The notes beneath the pieces are model-generated. The model was given only the letters and a program-made list of their open reading frames with translations. It was not told the origin of the DNA and searched no databases. 47,769 nt of DNA from Bacillota bacterium (lineage in GTDB: Bacteria > Bacillota > Clostridia > Saccharofermentanales > UBA5734), in NCBI GenBank assembly GCA_029548445.1, contig JAKPNJ010000358.1, positions 1 to 47,769 on the forward strand, read 5' to 3'. Position numbers and translations under genes: made by a program. Positions 1 to 8,856 of this stretch are shown in pieces. Each line of letters starts with the position of its first letter. Positions within the stretch are counted from its first letter, which is position 1.

Positions 1-657
1 GGCGGTCGGTTCCACATCCTCCAGCAGGGTGATGTCGGCGGTCCACCATCCCTGGTCCCATCCGCCGTTGGCCTTGGCGTCGGTCAGGAGGTAGAGGGCA
101 TCGCCCTCGGCCATCACGAGTTCCTGGTCCACGTCGAAGGGAATCGGCGGATCGGCCTCACTGTTGGCTTGTTTCTGGTTGGTCGAGTGGCCGAAGGTCT
201 CGGCGGTGGACAGCTTGGTTGTGTTGTGGTAAATGCTGAAAATGACGCCATCTGCCGTGGAGGCGTTGGGGTCCCATGTGCCCGCCCAGTAGTCGAGCTT
301 GACCTGGTAGGTGCCGGCGGCCGGGCACACCCACTTGATGGCGCAGGTCAGGCCGTCGGTGGACATATTGACGCCGGGATCGATGCCGAACCAGGTCCAG
401 GCGTAGGGATCACTGTCTTCCAGCTGGGGTTTCCACTGGTCGCCGTCATTCAGGCGGCATTCCTTGAGGGTTTCCAGCGGGAAATTCCCTTCAGTCACGT
501 TGGCGGTCATGCTGTACATGATGTACCAGCCATCCACGCCCTGGGCCGACAGCGGGTTGCGGTTATTGCCGAGCACATAGGTGGTTTCCGCGGATCCGAC
601 GGATCCCAGCAGGAACACCATGGCCAGCAGGACGATGGAGACGAGCAGTTTCTTCAT
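1..657 (-). CDS. Secreted beta-sandwich protein, 3' end cut by window edge
   Basis: The reading frame runs from an ATG at 657 to base 1 without a stop, so at least 219 residues are present and the C-terminus lies outside the window. It starts MKKLLVSIVLLAMVFLLGS, a typical signal peptide ending near GSAE. A good ribosome site (AAGGAGGGAACCTG) sits just before the ATG. The rest is rich in Trp, Tyr, Gly and Asp and has the alternating pattern of an extracellular beta-sandwich (for example AAGTYQVKLDYWAG and DGVIFSIYHN), similar in style to carbohydrate-binding modules. No catalytic motif is visible in the part seen. It follows the sugar-binding lipoprotein gene after a 105-bp gap with a stem-loop, so it may be the last gene of the run or the N-terminus of a larger modular enzyme. 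A function beyond secreted, possibly glycan-binding, cannot be given. Confidence 0.75.
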   Translation of the reverse strand, partial: MKKLLVSIVLLAMVFLLGSVGSAETTYVLGNNRNPLSAQGVDGWYIMYSMTANVTEGNFPLETLKECRLNDGDQWKPQLEDSDPYAWTWFGIDPGVNMSTDGLTCAIKWVCPAAGTYQVKLDYWAGTWDPNASTADGVIFSIYHNTTKLSTAETFGHSTNQKQANSEADPPIPFDVDQELVMAEGDALYLLTDAKANGGWDQGWWTADITLLEDVEPTA

Positions 658-688
658 CAGGTTCCCTCCTTCTTTCTTTCGACCCCTG

Positions 689-710
689 CGCGGAACGACG
701 ATGTTCCGTG
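689..710 (-). other. Intercistronic stem-loop
   Basis: An 8-bp stem containing one G-U pair (arms 689-696 and 703-710, core CGGAAC/GTTCCG, 6-nt loop) lies between the sugar-binding lipoprotein gene and the next secreted-protein gene. In the direction of transcription it is followed by purine-rich sequence and a ribosome site, not by a U-tract. It therefore looks like an mRNA-stabilising or processing element rather than a true terminator. Confidence 0.4.
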
Positions 711-762
711 AACGGGCGGGTCGCGATGGAAAGTGACGATCCGGCAGGCCGTGGCAGTTGGT

Positions 763-2151
763 TTACTCCTCCGGCACCGGGGTGGGAAGTTCGAGCTTGC
801 CGCTCCACAGGTCCTCGAAGGACTGGATGGAGGGCTGGCGGATCTCCTCGATGAAGGTCTGGGTCGGGATCTTCCGGTTGATGCCCCAGTCGTACCAGAG
901 CACGTTGTCCCGGAACCACATGGCGGAGCCGCCCATCAGGGAGACGGTCCGGCCCTTGATCATGCGGACGGTGTCCAGGGATTCCTCGTCAAAGACGAAG
1001 TTCTCCCACAGCTTCGTATGGTCGCTGTTGGCCTGCCATTCCTGGGGCATGAAGAGATCGGACAGGGCGGCGGCGACTTTTTTCGGCTCCTCGACCATCT
1101 TCTGCATGAAGACGCCGGACGGATAGGATTGGGCGTTGACATAGTCGTCGGCCTTGGGTCCCCTGGGCATCAGCAGCATGCCGAACTGGTCGTTGGCCAG
1201 GGCTTCCCGGTAGGGAAACAGGTTCCAGGAAGCCGCCGAGAAGAAGGCGATCTTTCCCTTTTTCCAGAGCCCCTCCCAGATTCCCCAGGTGGGCTCGGCG
1301 GTGTAGACAACCTTGTACTCCTCCACGAGCTTGTGGCAGAAATCGATGGCCTCGATGGCAGCAGGATCGTCGAGATTGAAGACCAGCTTGCCCTGTTCAT
1401 CGAAGTAGCAGGGGGTGCTGCCGTTCGAGTAAATGAAGGGTTCCGGATTCGCGCCGGTGGACCCGTAGGTGCCGAATCCCCACACATCGATCTTGCTGTC
1501 CCCGTCCCGGTCTTTTGTGCAGAGTTTCGCATATTCGACCAGCTTGTCCCAGGTCCATTCCCCGGATTCCTGCAAGGCGTACAGGTCGGGGATGTTGAAT
1601 TCCGAAATGATCCGCTTGTTGAACAGCACCACGTGGCCCAGGGCGTCGGGCCAGTTGGTCAACCCGTAATACTGGTCATCCAGCTTGAAGGATTCGCTGG
1701 CCTTGAGGTTCCAGCAGGGGTGTTCCAGGTCGAAGATGTCGTTCAGCGGCAGGACCAGGTCCGTGGACACCCACTTGGGAAAGACCTGGTCGCCGGCCCA
1801 GAAGACATCGGCGATGAGCTCCCCGCTCAGGGCCGTGGTCAGGATGAAGGTGTTGTATGCGTGCCAGTCGTTGGTCGTGATGAACTCGAAGGTGCAATTG
1901 TACTTGCTCTCGACTTCGTCGATGAGGGCGACATAATCCGCGTAATCGGCCGAATCGGGATTCGGGTTCAGGTCTCCCCAGTGGGCGATTTTCACGATGC
2001 GGCCTTCCAGGTCGATGGGGGCTTCGGTGGGGACCGAAGTGGGCGTCGGGACCTCGGTCGGCGTCGGGGATGCGGGTTCCCGGGCACACGCCGCTGCCAG
2101 GACAGCGCAGGCCAGGACCACGACCAGGAGCCGCAGGGTTCGTCTCGACAT
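763..2151 (-). CDS. Sugar ABC transporter lipoprotein SBP (second SBP of module copy A)
   Basis: This is a 462-residue extracellular solute-binding protein of family 1. The start ATG at 2151 is chosen because AGAAGGAGGTG lies 5 nt upstream and because it gives a clean signal sequence; the open frame extends 13 codons further but lacks these features. The signal peptide ends in a lipobox (VLAAAC, Cys22) followed by a Thr/Pro linker (PTPTEVPTPTSVPTEAP). The mature protein starts VKIAHWGD and contains the Trp/Asp-rich pattern of sugar-binding proteins (ADVFWAGDQVFPKW, NKRIISEFNIPDLY). It should capture an oligosaccharide and deliver it to a MalF/MalG pair, most likely the pair at 4270-6172. It is separated from the GH39-like gene by 106 bp of relatively AT-rich DNA, which could hold its own promoter (a TATGAT hexamer at 2186-2191, no clear -35). 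Confidence 0.9.
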   Translation of the reverse strand: MSRRTLRLLVVVLACAVLAAACAREPASPTPTEVPTPTSVPTEAPIDLEGRIVKIAHWGDLNPNPDSADYADYVALIDEVESKYNCTFEFITTNDWHAYNTFILTTALSGELIADVFWAGDQVFPKWVSTDLVLPLNDIFDLEHPCWNLKASESFKLDDQYYGLTNWPDALGHVVLFNKRIISEFNIPDLYALQESGEWTWDKLVEYAKLCTKDRDGDSKIDVWGFGTYGSTGANPEPFIYSNGSTPCYFDEQGKLVFNLDDPAAIEAIDFCHKLVEEYKVVYTAEPTWGIWEGLWKKGKIAFFSAASWNLFPYREALANDQFGMLLMPRGPKADDYVNAQSYPSGVFMQKMVEEPKKVAAALSDLFMPQEWQANSDHTKLWENFVFDEESLDTVRMIKGRTVSLMGGSAMWFRDNVLWYDWGINRKIPTQTFIEEIRQPSIQSFEDLWSGKLELPTPVPEE

Positions 2152-2257
2152 CGGACACCTCCTTCTGTTCGACAGGCAAGCGGATATCATAATTGCATCT
2201 CCATTCTAGTCCCATTCTTTGTGCATCTACAGGGAACAGGGTTGCCTTGACATGGAG

Positions 2258-4267
2258 TCATGTTTCCTGATCCTCCAGGGGAAGCAGCCGATAGCGGATC
2301 ACTTCCCCGGGTGTTCCGTTTTGGATCAGGAAGGTGACCACGATCCGGCGGTTCCAGCCTGCAGGCGCCATGGCGGCCAGGTCCACGAGGACGCACCGAT
2401 CCTCCCCCGGCACGATCCCGATGGATGTGTCCGCCGTCCGGCCGGTCCCCCAGGGAAGAACGATATCGGCATCCCGGCCGTCGTGGAGAAAAACGCTGTG
2501 GACCGGAGAACCGGCTGCATCCATGAAGTCGATCCGGACACCGGCCGCCGCGTCGGGATCTGCCTTCTCGTCTCGGGGCGTCCCATACGGATCGATCTCC
2601 AACCGGAAGGCATCGGGACAGTCGTCCAGGGTCAGGGCCACCAGGGCGGATGCGGCTGATTGGCTTCCCATCCCGGTCCAGGCCGTCCGGGTCGGTTCGT
2701 CCGCATCGGCGAAGCAGTCCGTCCCGCGGTTGGGATATGCGTAGTCCCGCCGGACGACGGTGCCGACGGCCGGCCGGTCCGCCAGCAGCGACGGCGCGTC
2801 GGGATGGACAGCCTCCAGGAAGACCACGCCCCGGGCAGGCACATCGCCTTCCCACAGCAATCCCCGGGAATCCTGGAACGTCCGGCTCTCTGTCCGCTCC
2901 AGGCTGCAATCCGGGTTGTTCGGATCGTCCTGGCGGCTGGAGTAACGGGAGTCGATCCGGTAGACATCCAGCCGGCCGGCCAGGAAGGGAATCCGGTCCA
3001 GGAGCGCCTTCGCCGCCACTTTCCGGCTGCCGGTGTTGTAGAGGACAAGGCAGGCCCGTCCGGGTTCCGCCGAGGCGATCGCATGCAGGTCCCCCGTCCC
3101 CGTTTCGGTTCGGACCCGGTCGAAGGGCATGCGGGCGAAGATCTCCAGGGCGTTGTACGCCGCCGTCTTTTTCCCGGCGGCATCCACCAGGGCCAGGCCT
3201 TCCCGGGTATCCCGAAAGAGCGCCCAGTGGACCAGGGTCAGGTCGGTGTGCCCCAGGAAGAGTTCAATGGCCGACCAGATGTCCGCCGCGACCATGAAGG
3301 AGGTTCGTTTGTTTTCCCAGGGCCAGGTCATGGTGTTGAATTCGTTGTAATGCATCTGGACGGTCCGGAACCGGGAGTCCCCCTGCAGGGCCTCCCGTGC
3401 GGCCAGGATATGCCGGTCCGCCCCCGCCAGGCCGTAGTTGTGGAACGAGATGAAATCCAGCGGCAGGCTCTCCGCCAGGACCATGTCGAGAAACCTGTCC
3501 AATTCACCCCGGGCAGCGGCCTGGTCCAGGTAGGCCAGGGACAGGCCCCCGACCATGGCATCCGGATCTCCCTCCCGAATCCCCTTCGCCCCATGTCGAT
3601 AGAGGTCCAGGTACTGGTCCCAGGTTCCGGTGAAAAACTCCTGGCGGAAATCCGGTTCATTCCAGATCTCATGGAAGGCAACCCGGATTCCCTCGGACCG
3701 GAAATTGGCCGCAGTCCGGCGGCAGATTTCCGCCCAGGCGTCCAGGTCGACGGGAGGAGACCGGAAGTCGCCGCCTTCCGGCTGGAGGGGGGCCGGGTTG
3801 AATGCATAGACCCAATATGGCAGGACCTCGTACTTCAGGAGCCTTCGGGCCAATGTATTGACGGCCAGGAAGTTGTAGGAAAGGGCTTCCCGGGTGCCCT
3901 GCACCATGCTGTTTCCCATGCCGCCCGACAGGCCCCAGAAAAAGTCGATCCGCATGTTGTGGGGGCGGAGCGCCTGCAGGTCTTCCATTCGCCCCACCAG
4001 GGAGACCGTGGCGTGGGATGGCGTGAATTGGGCGATCTTCTTGACCAGGGGAATGCCTTCGCGACGCAGGAAATCAACAGTCACCACGCCCTTCCCGGAG
4101 CGGTCCACACCGGGGTAGTTTTCCGCATCCGGATCCGGCGCATAGGGGGCCCCTGTCGGCAGCGTGGGGGCAGGGGTCTGCGTGGAGGCCGGGCGGCAGG
4201 CCGGAAGGAGGGACATGACCGCCAGGAGGCCCAGAACGAGGCAGGTGATACGCACCCTGTTGTTCAT
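2258..4267 (-). CDS. GH39-like (clan GH-A) glycoside hydrolase lipoprotein
   Basis: The 669-residue protein is chosen to start at MNNRVRITC (4267), 2 bp after the permease stop; the longer open frame is out-of-frame readthrough of the permease gene. The signal peptide has a lipobox at Cys24 (SLLPAC) and a Thr/Pro spacer. Residues about 75-450 form a (beta/alpha)8-type domain: WNEPD (Glu204) fits the acid/base and YNEFN (Glu309) the nucleophile of clan GH-A, with FISFHNYG between them, the pattern of GH39 beta-xylosidases and relatives. The C-terminal 200 residues look like beta-sandwich domains (DRCVLVDLAAMAP, RIVVTFLIQNG). It probably acts on the outer membrane face on oligosaccharides before uptake. 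The family assignment is by motif only; another GH-A family is possible. The substrate is unknown. Confidence 0.75.
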   Translation of the reverse strand: MNNRVRITCLVLGLLAVMSLLPACRPASTQTPAPTLPTGAPYAPDPDAENYPGVDRSGKGVVTVDFLRREGIPLVKKIAQFTPSHATVSLVGRMEDLQALRPHNMRIDFFWGLSGGMGNSMVQGTREALSYNFLAVNTLARRLLKYEVLPYWVYAFNPAPLQPEGGDFRSPPVDLDAWAEICRRTAANFRSEGIRVAFHEIWNEPDFRQEFFTGTWDQYLDLYRHGAKGIREGDPDAMVGGLSLAYLDQAAARGELDRFLDMVLAESLPLDFISFHNYGLAGADRHILAAREALQGDSRFRTVQMHYNEFNTMTWPWENKRTSFMVAADIWSAIELFLGHTDLTLVHWALFRDTREGLALVDAAGKKTAAYNALEIFARMPFDRVRTETGTGDLHAIASAEPGRACLVLYNTGSRKVAAKALLDRIPFLAGRLDVYRIDSRYSSRQDDPNNPDCSLERTESRTFQDSRGLLWEGDVPARGVVFLEAVHPDAPSLLADRPAVGTVVRRDYAYPNRGTDCFADADEPTRTAWTGMGSQSAASALVALTLDDCPDAFRLEIDPYGTPRDEKADPDAAAGVRIDFMDAAGSPVHSVFLHDGRDADIVLPWGTGRTADTSIGIVPGEDRCVLVDLAAMAPAGWNRRIVVTFLIQNGTPGEVIRYRLLPLEDQET

Positions 4268-4269
4268 GA

Positions 4270-5268
4270 TCACAACCCCGTCAGTCCGGTCCGCTCGATG
4301 CCCTCGACGAAAAACCGCTGCATGGCCAGGAAGAAGGCCAGGATCGGCAGCAGGAGCAGGAGGGACCCGGCGTTGGACAGGACCGATATGGACACGAAAT
4401 CGATGTTCGACCATCCGCCGAAGCTCGTGGAGATCCGGGAAGGCAGGGTGGACAGGAGAATCGGGAGCAGCTGCATCTTCGGCATGTAGAGGGCGGCCGA
4501 GTACAGGTCGTTCCAGTTCCAGACGAAGGAGAAGACCAGGACCGACGCGATGGCCGGCAGGGCGTTGGGCAGCATGACCGAAACGAGGGTGCGGCCGACA
4601 CCGGCCCCGTCCACCCAGGCGGCCTCTTCCATCTCCAGGGGCATGTTGCGGAAAAACTGGCGCATCAGGTAGATGAGAAGCCCGTTTTTTGCCGCCATGC
4701 AGGTGGCGGACAGGAGCAGGATCGGCAGGGGGGTGTTGATCATCGAGACCCGACCGATTCCCAGGGCTGTCAGGAGACCGAAGGGATCAAAGTAGCGAAA
4801 CGTCAGGTAGGAGGTCATGGAGTAGGTCTGGGGCGGTACAATGAGGGTCAGCATGACGACCAGGAAGAGGAATCGGCGGCCCCGGAACTCGAAGCGGGCG
4901 AAGCCGTAAGCCACCAGGATGGCCGCCCCCACCTGCAGCAGCGTCGAGGCGCCGGACAGGAGCACGGTGGTGGACAAGGTCTTCCCATAGTCCAGGAGCG
5001 TCGAGATGCGCTGGAAATTGGCCAGGGTCGGATGTTTGGGAAGCCACCGGATGGTCATGTCGTACAGGTCCTCCCGGGACATGAAGGAGACCGAGAGCTT
5101 GACCAGGATGGGATAGAGGATGATGTACGAGATCCCGACCACCAGGATCGTCCGGACCAGGATCCAGGGCCAGTGCCGGGCCCGGAGCCGGAGCCTGTGC
5201 CCGAACCGGTCCATGGCGGCCCGGAAGGCGGAAGGATGCGGGGCGGGAACCCCTCTACGGTTTGTCAT
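4270..5268 (-). CDS. Carbohydrate ABC permease, MalG type (MalG2, copy A)
   Basis: A 332-residue inner-membrane permease with a basic cytoplasmic N-terminus and about six membrane helices (first TILVVGISYIILYPILVKL). The EAA loop that docks the ATPase is at about residues 214-232 (EEAAWVDGAG followed by SVMLP). It starts inside the end of the upstream permease gene (14-bp overlap), so the two are co-translated and form a heterodimer. The C-terminus RFFVEGIERTGL matches that of the copy-B permease at 38488-39450 (GFITGIERTGI), which supports the pairing of the two module copies. An insertion around residues 155-180 lengthens it compared with copy B. Confidence 0.92.
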   Translation of the reverse strand: MTNRRGVPAPHPSAFRAAMDRFGHRLRLRARHWPWILVRTILVVGISYIILYPILVKLSVSFMSREDLYDMTIRWLPKHPTLANFQRISTLLDYGKTLSTTVLLSGASTLLQVGAAILVAYGFARFEFRGRRFLFLVVMLTLIVPPQTYSMTSYLTFRYFDPFGLLTALGIGRVSMINTPLPILLLSATCMAAKNGLLIYLMRQFFRNMPLEMEEAAWVDGAGVGRTLVSVMLPNALPAIASVLVFSFVWNWNDLYSAALYMPKMQLLPILLSTLPSRISTSFGGWSNIDFVSISVLSNAGSLLLLLPILAFFLAMQRFFVEGIERTGLTGL

Positions 5269-6172
5269 AGTAAAACACCCACCTTGTCAGGAGTAGGGCC
5301 AGGATGCCCACGAGCAGGCCGATCAGAAGGAAGTAGAGCCAGGACATGGCAGCGGACAGGCCGAAATTCTGGTTGCGGAACGCCGTGTTCTGGATGATCG
5401 CAAGGGTTTCGTTGCCTGCAGCGGTGAAGGAATCGATGACCGTATACAGGACGGCGGTCAGCATCAGGGGACTGATCATGGGAAAGGTGATCTTCCAGTA
5501 ATTGTCCCAGGCCGTGGAGCCCTCGATCATGGCGGCTTCGTACACGCTGCGCGGGATGGACTGGAGGCCTGCCAGGAAGATCAGGACCTGGACCCCGGAC
5601 AGCATGACGATGTCGAAAATCCGGGCGGTGGCCGACACGATGTACTCGACGACGGGCCGCGGCAGGCCGGCTTCGATCAGGCTGTACAGGACGGCCAGCC
5701 GGTTGCCGCCGCCGAAGGCCGCGCTTTCCTTGAATCCCTGGGCACTTCCCATGACCGTCTGGAGAAGGTCACCCTGGTCCAGGGCCATCAGCGCCGAGGA
5801 GGCCATGACGATGGGCAGGAAAAAGATGGTCCGGACCAGGAAGCGGCCCCGGAATTTCTGGTTGAGAAGAGTGGCCACGAAGAAACTGAAGAAGGTGATG
5901 ACCGGGACATTGATCAGGGTGTCCAGCAGGGACCGGGCGACGATCTCCCGATAGTTCGCGTCCACGAACAAGGCGTGCTGGTAGTTCCCGAACCCTGCGA
6001 ACGCGAGGGCGATGCCTTTCTCCGTGATGCCGACGCTGCTGAAGCTGAACGCCAGGGACCGGATCATCGGGTAGCCGAAGAACAGCACCACCCCGATGAG
6101 GGTCGGCAGCACGAAGACATACCCGATCCGGGCCTTGGCCTGTTTCAGGGAGACGACGCGCTTCCTCTTCAC
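5255..6172 (-). CDS. Sugar ABC permease, MalF/LplB type (MalF2, copy A)
   Basis: A 305-residue permease whose first helix is typical of LplB proteins (YVFVLPTLIGVVLFFGYP). The EAA motif is at about residue 211 (YEAAMIEGS, then ITFPMISP). The ATG overlaps the stop of the DUF5696 gene as ATGA (6169-6172), which points to translational coupling. About 40 residues are inserted between helices 3 and 4 (around residues 130-180). Its homologue in copy B is the permease at 39447-40334, which also follows a DUF5696 gene with an ATGA overlap. Confidence 0.92.
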   Translation of the reverse strand: MKRKRVVSLKQAKARIGYVFVLPTLIGVVLFFGYPMIRSLAFSFSSVGITEKGIALAFAGFGNYQHALFVDANYREIVARSLLDTLINVPVITFFSFFVATLLNQKFRGRFLVRTIFFLPIVMASSALMALDQGDLLQTVMGSAQGFKESAAFGGGNRLAVLYSLIEAGLPRPVVEYIVSATARIFDIVMLSGVQVLIFLAGLQSIPRSVYEAAMIEGSTAWDNYWKITFPMISPLMLTAVLYTVIDSFTAAGNETLAIIQNTAFRNQNFGLSAAMSWLYFLLIGLLVGILALLLTRWVFYYDKP

Positions 6173-8841
6173 GGACCCACCCCCTTTCGAACTGCAAACC
6201 CGCCTGGGTTCACGAGGATGCCGTCCGCCGACCAGGCGTCGGACCCATAGTTGACATACACCTCGGTTCCGTCTTCGTACGCGGTCCTGTAGACGGATTC
6301 GGCCAGCCGGTCATGGCCGGCCATCCGTGCGGCCGGCAGGTCCCCGAACGCCTCCTGCACATCGAGAACGTCCCGAACCATCCGCTCCTTCCAGTCGCGG
6401 TACCGGCCATTGAAGTACTGGTTGTAGGCCGAATCCTTCGTGAGCCCGGCCTGTTCCGAAAAGACCAGCCAGGAAAGGCCGGCTCCGTACTCCAGGCTCC
6501 GGAGGAACTGCGATCGGTAGTCGCCTGCATAATTAAGCGGCCGCCCGGTAAAGGCAACGGTCCCCCGGATCAGCAGCGGGAGAAAGGGAACCGATTGGTC
6601 GCACAGGTCGAATCCGCTGTCCGAGACCGGCATGGAGGACAGGGACCGGGCGTAGGGAATCGAATACAGGTTGCCGCGGGAGAGGTCCAGGCTCCCGCTT
6701 TCGGACAGGATGGCAAGAGCCTGGAGCACCAGGGACCGGGCCTCCTGGCGGTTGACGGCACGATCGGGATCGAAATCCGACAGCAGCAGGGACCCCGCAT
6801 CCGACAACGAGACCGCGTCCAGGGACAAGTCGTCCAGGGAATCGGCCAGGGAGTTGGCAAAATCCGGCAGGCGGGTCGGCGACAGGAGCCAGGACGGGGG
6901 CCTTTCGCCACTCCGGGCATGGTTCATTGGATTGTAGGCGGACAGGATGGCGATGTCCCGGGACAGGTCCCGGGTGCCATCCCGGACGGAGGCGAATCCG
7001 CTTCCCGAACGGGGGACCGCCTGGAGCGGAAGGCTTGGCACCAATCGGGATCCGGATGCCCGCAGGGTATCCGCCAGGGATGCGAGCCCCCGGGTTCCTC
7101 CCAGCAGGGTCTCCGCCCGGAGCCGGGCGGAGGTTGTGGACAGCAGGCCGCCATTGAATCCCCCGACAAACAGGAGGTCATACCCGGAAACGCCCGACGC
7201 CGCGAGGTCGAGGACCAGGTCCCGGGCCTGCCCGAAGGTCGTCAGCGCTTCTTTCGACAGAACCGGGACCCCCAGCACGAGCCGCTCCTTGGGAACGCTG
7301 CCGAGCAGGCCGACCTGGAGGGGCACCGCCGGGAGGTCCTGCCGACGATCCGCCTCTCCCGGCAACAGGCCTGCGGCGACGAGATGGTCCCGAAGCAGGG
7401 CGGCCATGCCGGAATAGGTCGCGGCTTCCCCGGATCCGAACAGGTACCGGATGGCAATCCGGCCCCGATAGGGCGCGCTTTCGAGAACCGTCAGGCGATC
7501 GGTCTCGTACCCGCTCCCCAGCGAGACCGTGTCTGCCGCGGTCAGCCGAAAGGAAGCCCCGACGAAGTTGTAGTCTCCCGTTACCCCCGACACCGAGGCC
7601 TGGATCTCGGCCAGGGCATCGCCGGACTCGATCCAGGCGATAAAGCCCGTATGGCCGCGCTTCATGCCGAAGGCCGGCACCAGGACATCCTCGGCGCTCC
7701 GGGTCCGGATCGGGGCCCGGATCGAGGGATCGGCCCCGTACACCTGGGCGGCATAGGGATTGACGCCGGTCTTGCCGTTGTTGAGGTAGATCAGGGCGCC
7801 GGTGCCGTCCGGCACAAGCATGTACCCGGTCTCCTGGCGGGATGCGGCGCCGAAGGATTCCAGCAGGTTCATGCGGACGGGCACGACGGAATCCGGATGC
7901 TCCATCCGGTCCAGGGGTACATCCACCCGCAGCGACCGTCCCTCGAGGCGATACTCGAGGGAGAGGCGGAAGGAAGGCCGCTCCGCCAGCTGCACCTCGA
8001 TGCCGTGGAAGAGGTTGTCCTGTGCCAGGTCCTCCGCCGTATAGCCGGCCGCGTCCAGTATCGTGCGGATCCGGCCCAGGATCAGCTCGGAAATGCCGGG
8101 TTTCAGGGCGTACAGGTCGTACTCCTCGACGCGGACATATTTCTCCCGCATGGCGGCCAGGTACTCTTCATCGGTATATCCTTTCAGCGTGATGAAGGAG
8201 TACCGGGACTTCAGCTCCTTGGCCCCCGCCTCGTCCACCCTGGACAGCAGGGCCTCGAAGCGTTCGGCCGTCAACACCTGGGGGACGTCGGCCAGGGTCA
8301 CGGCCGGGTTGTACAGGAGATATCCGACCCGGACGCCCCCCTCCAGGGATTCCGTGTCGACCTGGTTATGGGCGGCTGCATCCGTCCGGCTGTCCATGGT
8401 GCCGGTCCGGCCACTGGCGTCCTGGTACTGGATGACGACCTGGGATCCGATCCTTGCTCCTGAAACCAGGACCCCTTCCGCATCCACGGGGTTCGTGGAC
8501 CAGATCCGGCCCGTCTCCTTGTCGACGACCGCCACGACGCCCGTGCTCCGGTCGACATGGAGCGCCAGGAACTCGTTCTCGGCCGCAAGGACCGCTCCAG
8601 CCGGCAGCTTCTCCCCGGACAGGTCGACGGGCTCCACGGATTGGGCCTTCCGGAAGGACTCGAAGGATGATTCCGAGCCGAGGCCGGATCCGTTCGGCTC
8701 CTCCAGGAGATCGGGATCCAGGACCGACTCCGGATACGGATCGGTCCCCGCCGCCAGGGCGGGACCCAGGACGAAGCCGAACAGCGCCCCCAGCAGGGCG
8801 ATCGCGAGTCCGTATGCCAGGATGGGCCGTATTTTTATCAT
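6169..8841 (-). CDS. DUF5696-type exported protein (copy A), glycosidase-like architecture
   Basis: An 890-residue exported protein. It opens with a signal sequence ending near GPALAAG, without a lipobox Cys. Residues about 85-390 have the repeated-strand pattern of a large beta-sandwich, starting NEFLALHVDRSTGVVAVVDK and GRIWSTNP, the usual N-terminal signature of DUF5696 proteins. The middle (about 480-800) alternates strands and helices like a TIM barrel (LLFVGGFNGGLLS; SLDAVSLSDAG). The C-terminus ends with a YEDGTEVYVNYGSD strand block, matching YENGVTVYVNYGYE in copy B. DUF5696 has no established activity. The overall layout recalls GH101/GH129-type glycosidases, but this is inference. 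It lies between the NHL-YIP1 gene and MalF2, as in copy B. The ATG at 8841 follows AAAGGGGACC. Confidence 0.75.
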   Translation of the reverse strand: MIKIRPILAYGLAIALLGALFGFVLGPALAAGTDPYPESVLDPDLLEEPNGSGLGSESSFESFRKAQSVEPVDLSGEKLPAGAVLAAENEFLALHVDRSTGVVAVVDKETGRIWSTNPVDAEGVLVSGARIGSQVVIQYQDASGRTGTMDSRTDAAAHNQVDTESLEGGVRVGYLLYNPAVTLADVPQVLTAERFEALLSRVDEAGAKELKSRYSFITLKGYTDEEYLAAMREKYVRVEEYDLYALKPGISELILGRIRTILDAAGYTAEDLAQDNLFHGIEVQLAERPSFRLSLEYRLEGRSLRVDVPLDRMEHPDSVVPVRMNLLESFGAASRQETGYMLVPDGTGALIYLNNGKTGVNPYAAQVYGADPSIRAPIRTRSAEDVLVPAFGMKRGHTGFIAWIESGDALAEIQASVSGVTGDYNFVGASFRLTAADTVSLGSGYETDRLTVLESAPYRGRIAIRYLFGSGEAATYSGMAALLRDHLVAAGLLPGEADRRQDLPAVPLQVGLLGSVPKERLVLGVPVLSKEALTTFGQARDLVLDLAASGVSGYDLLFVGGFNGGLLSTTSARLRAETLLGGTRGLASLADTLRASGSRLVPSLPLQAVPRSGSGFASVRDGTRDLSRDIAILSAYNPMNHARSGERPPSWLLSPTRLPDFANSLADSLDDLSLDAVSLSDAGSLLLSDFDPDRAVNRQEARSLVLQALAILSESGSLDLSRGNLYSIPYARSLSSMPVSDSGFDLCDQSVPFLPLLIRGTVAFTGRPLNYAGDYRSQFLRSLEYGAGLSWLVFSEQAGLTKDSAYNQYFNGRYRDWKERMVRDVLDVQEAFGDLPAARMAGHDRLAESVYRTAYEDGTEVYVNYGSDAWSADGILVNPGGFAVRKGVGP

Positions 8842-8856
8842 GCCCGGTCCCCTTTC

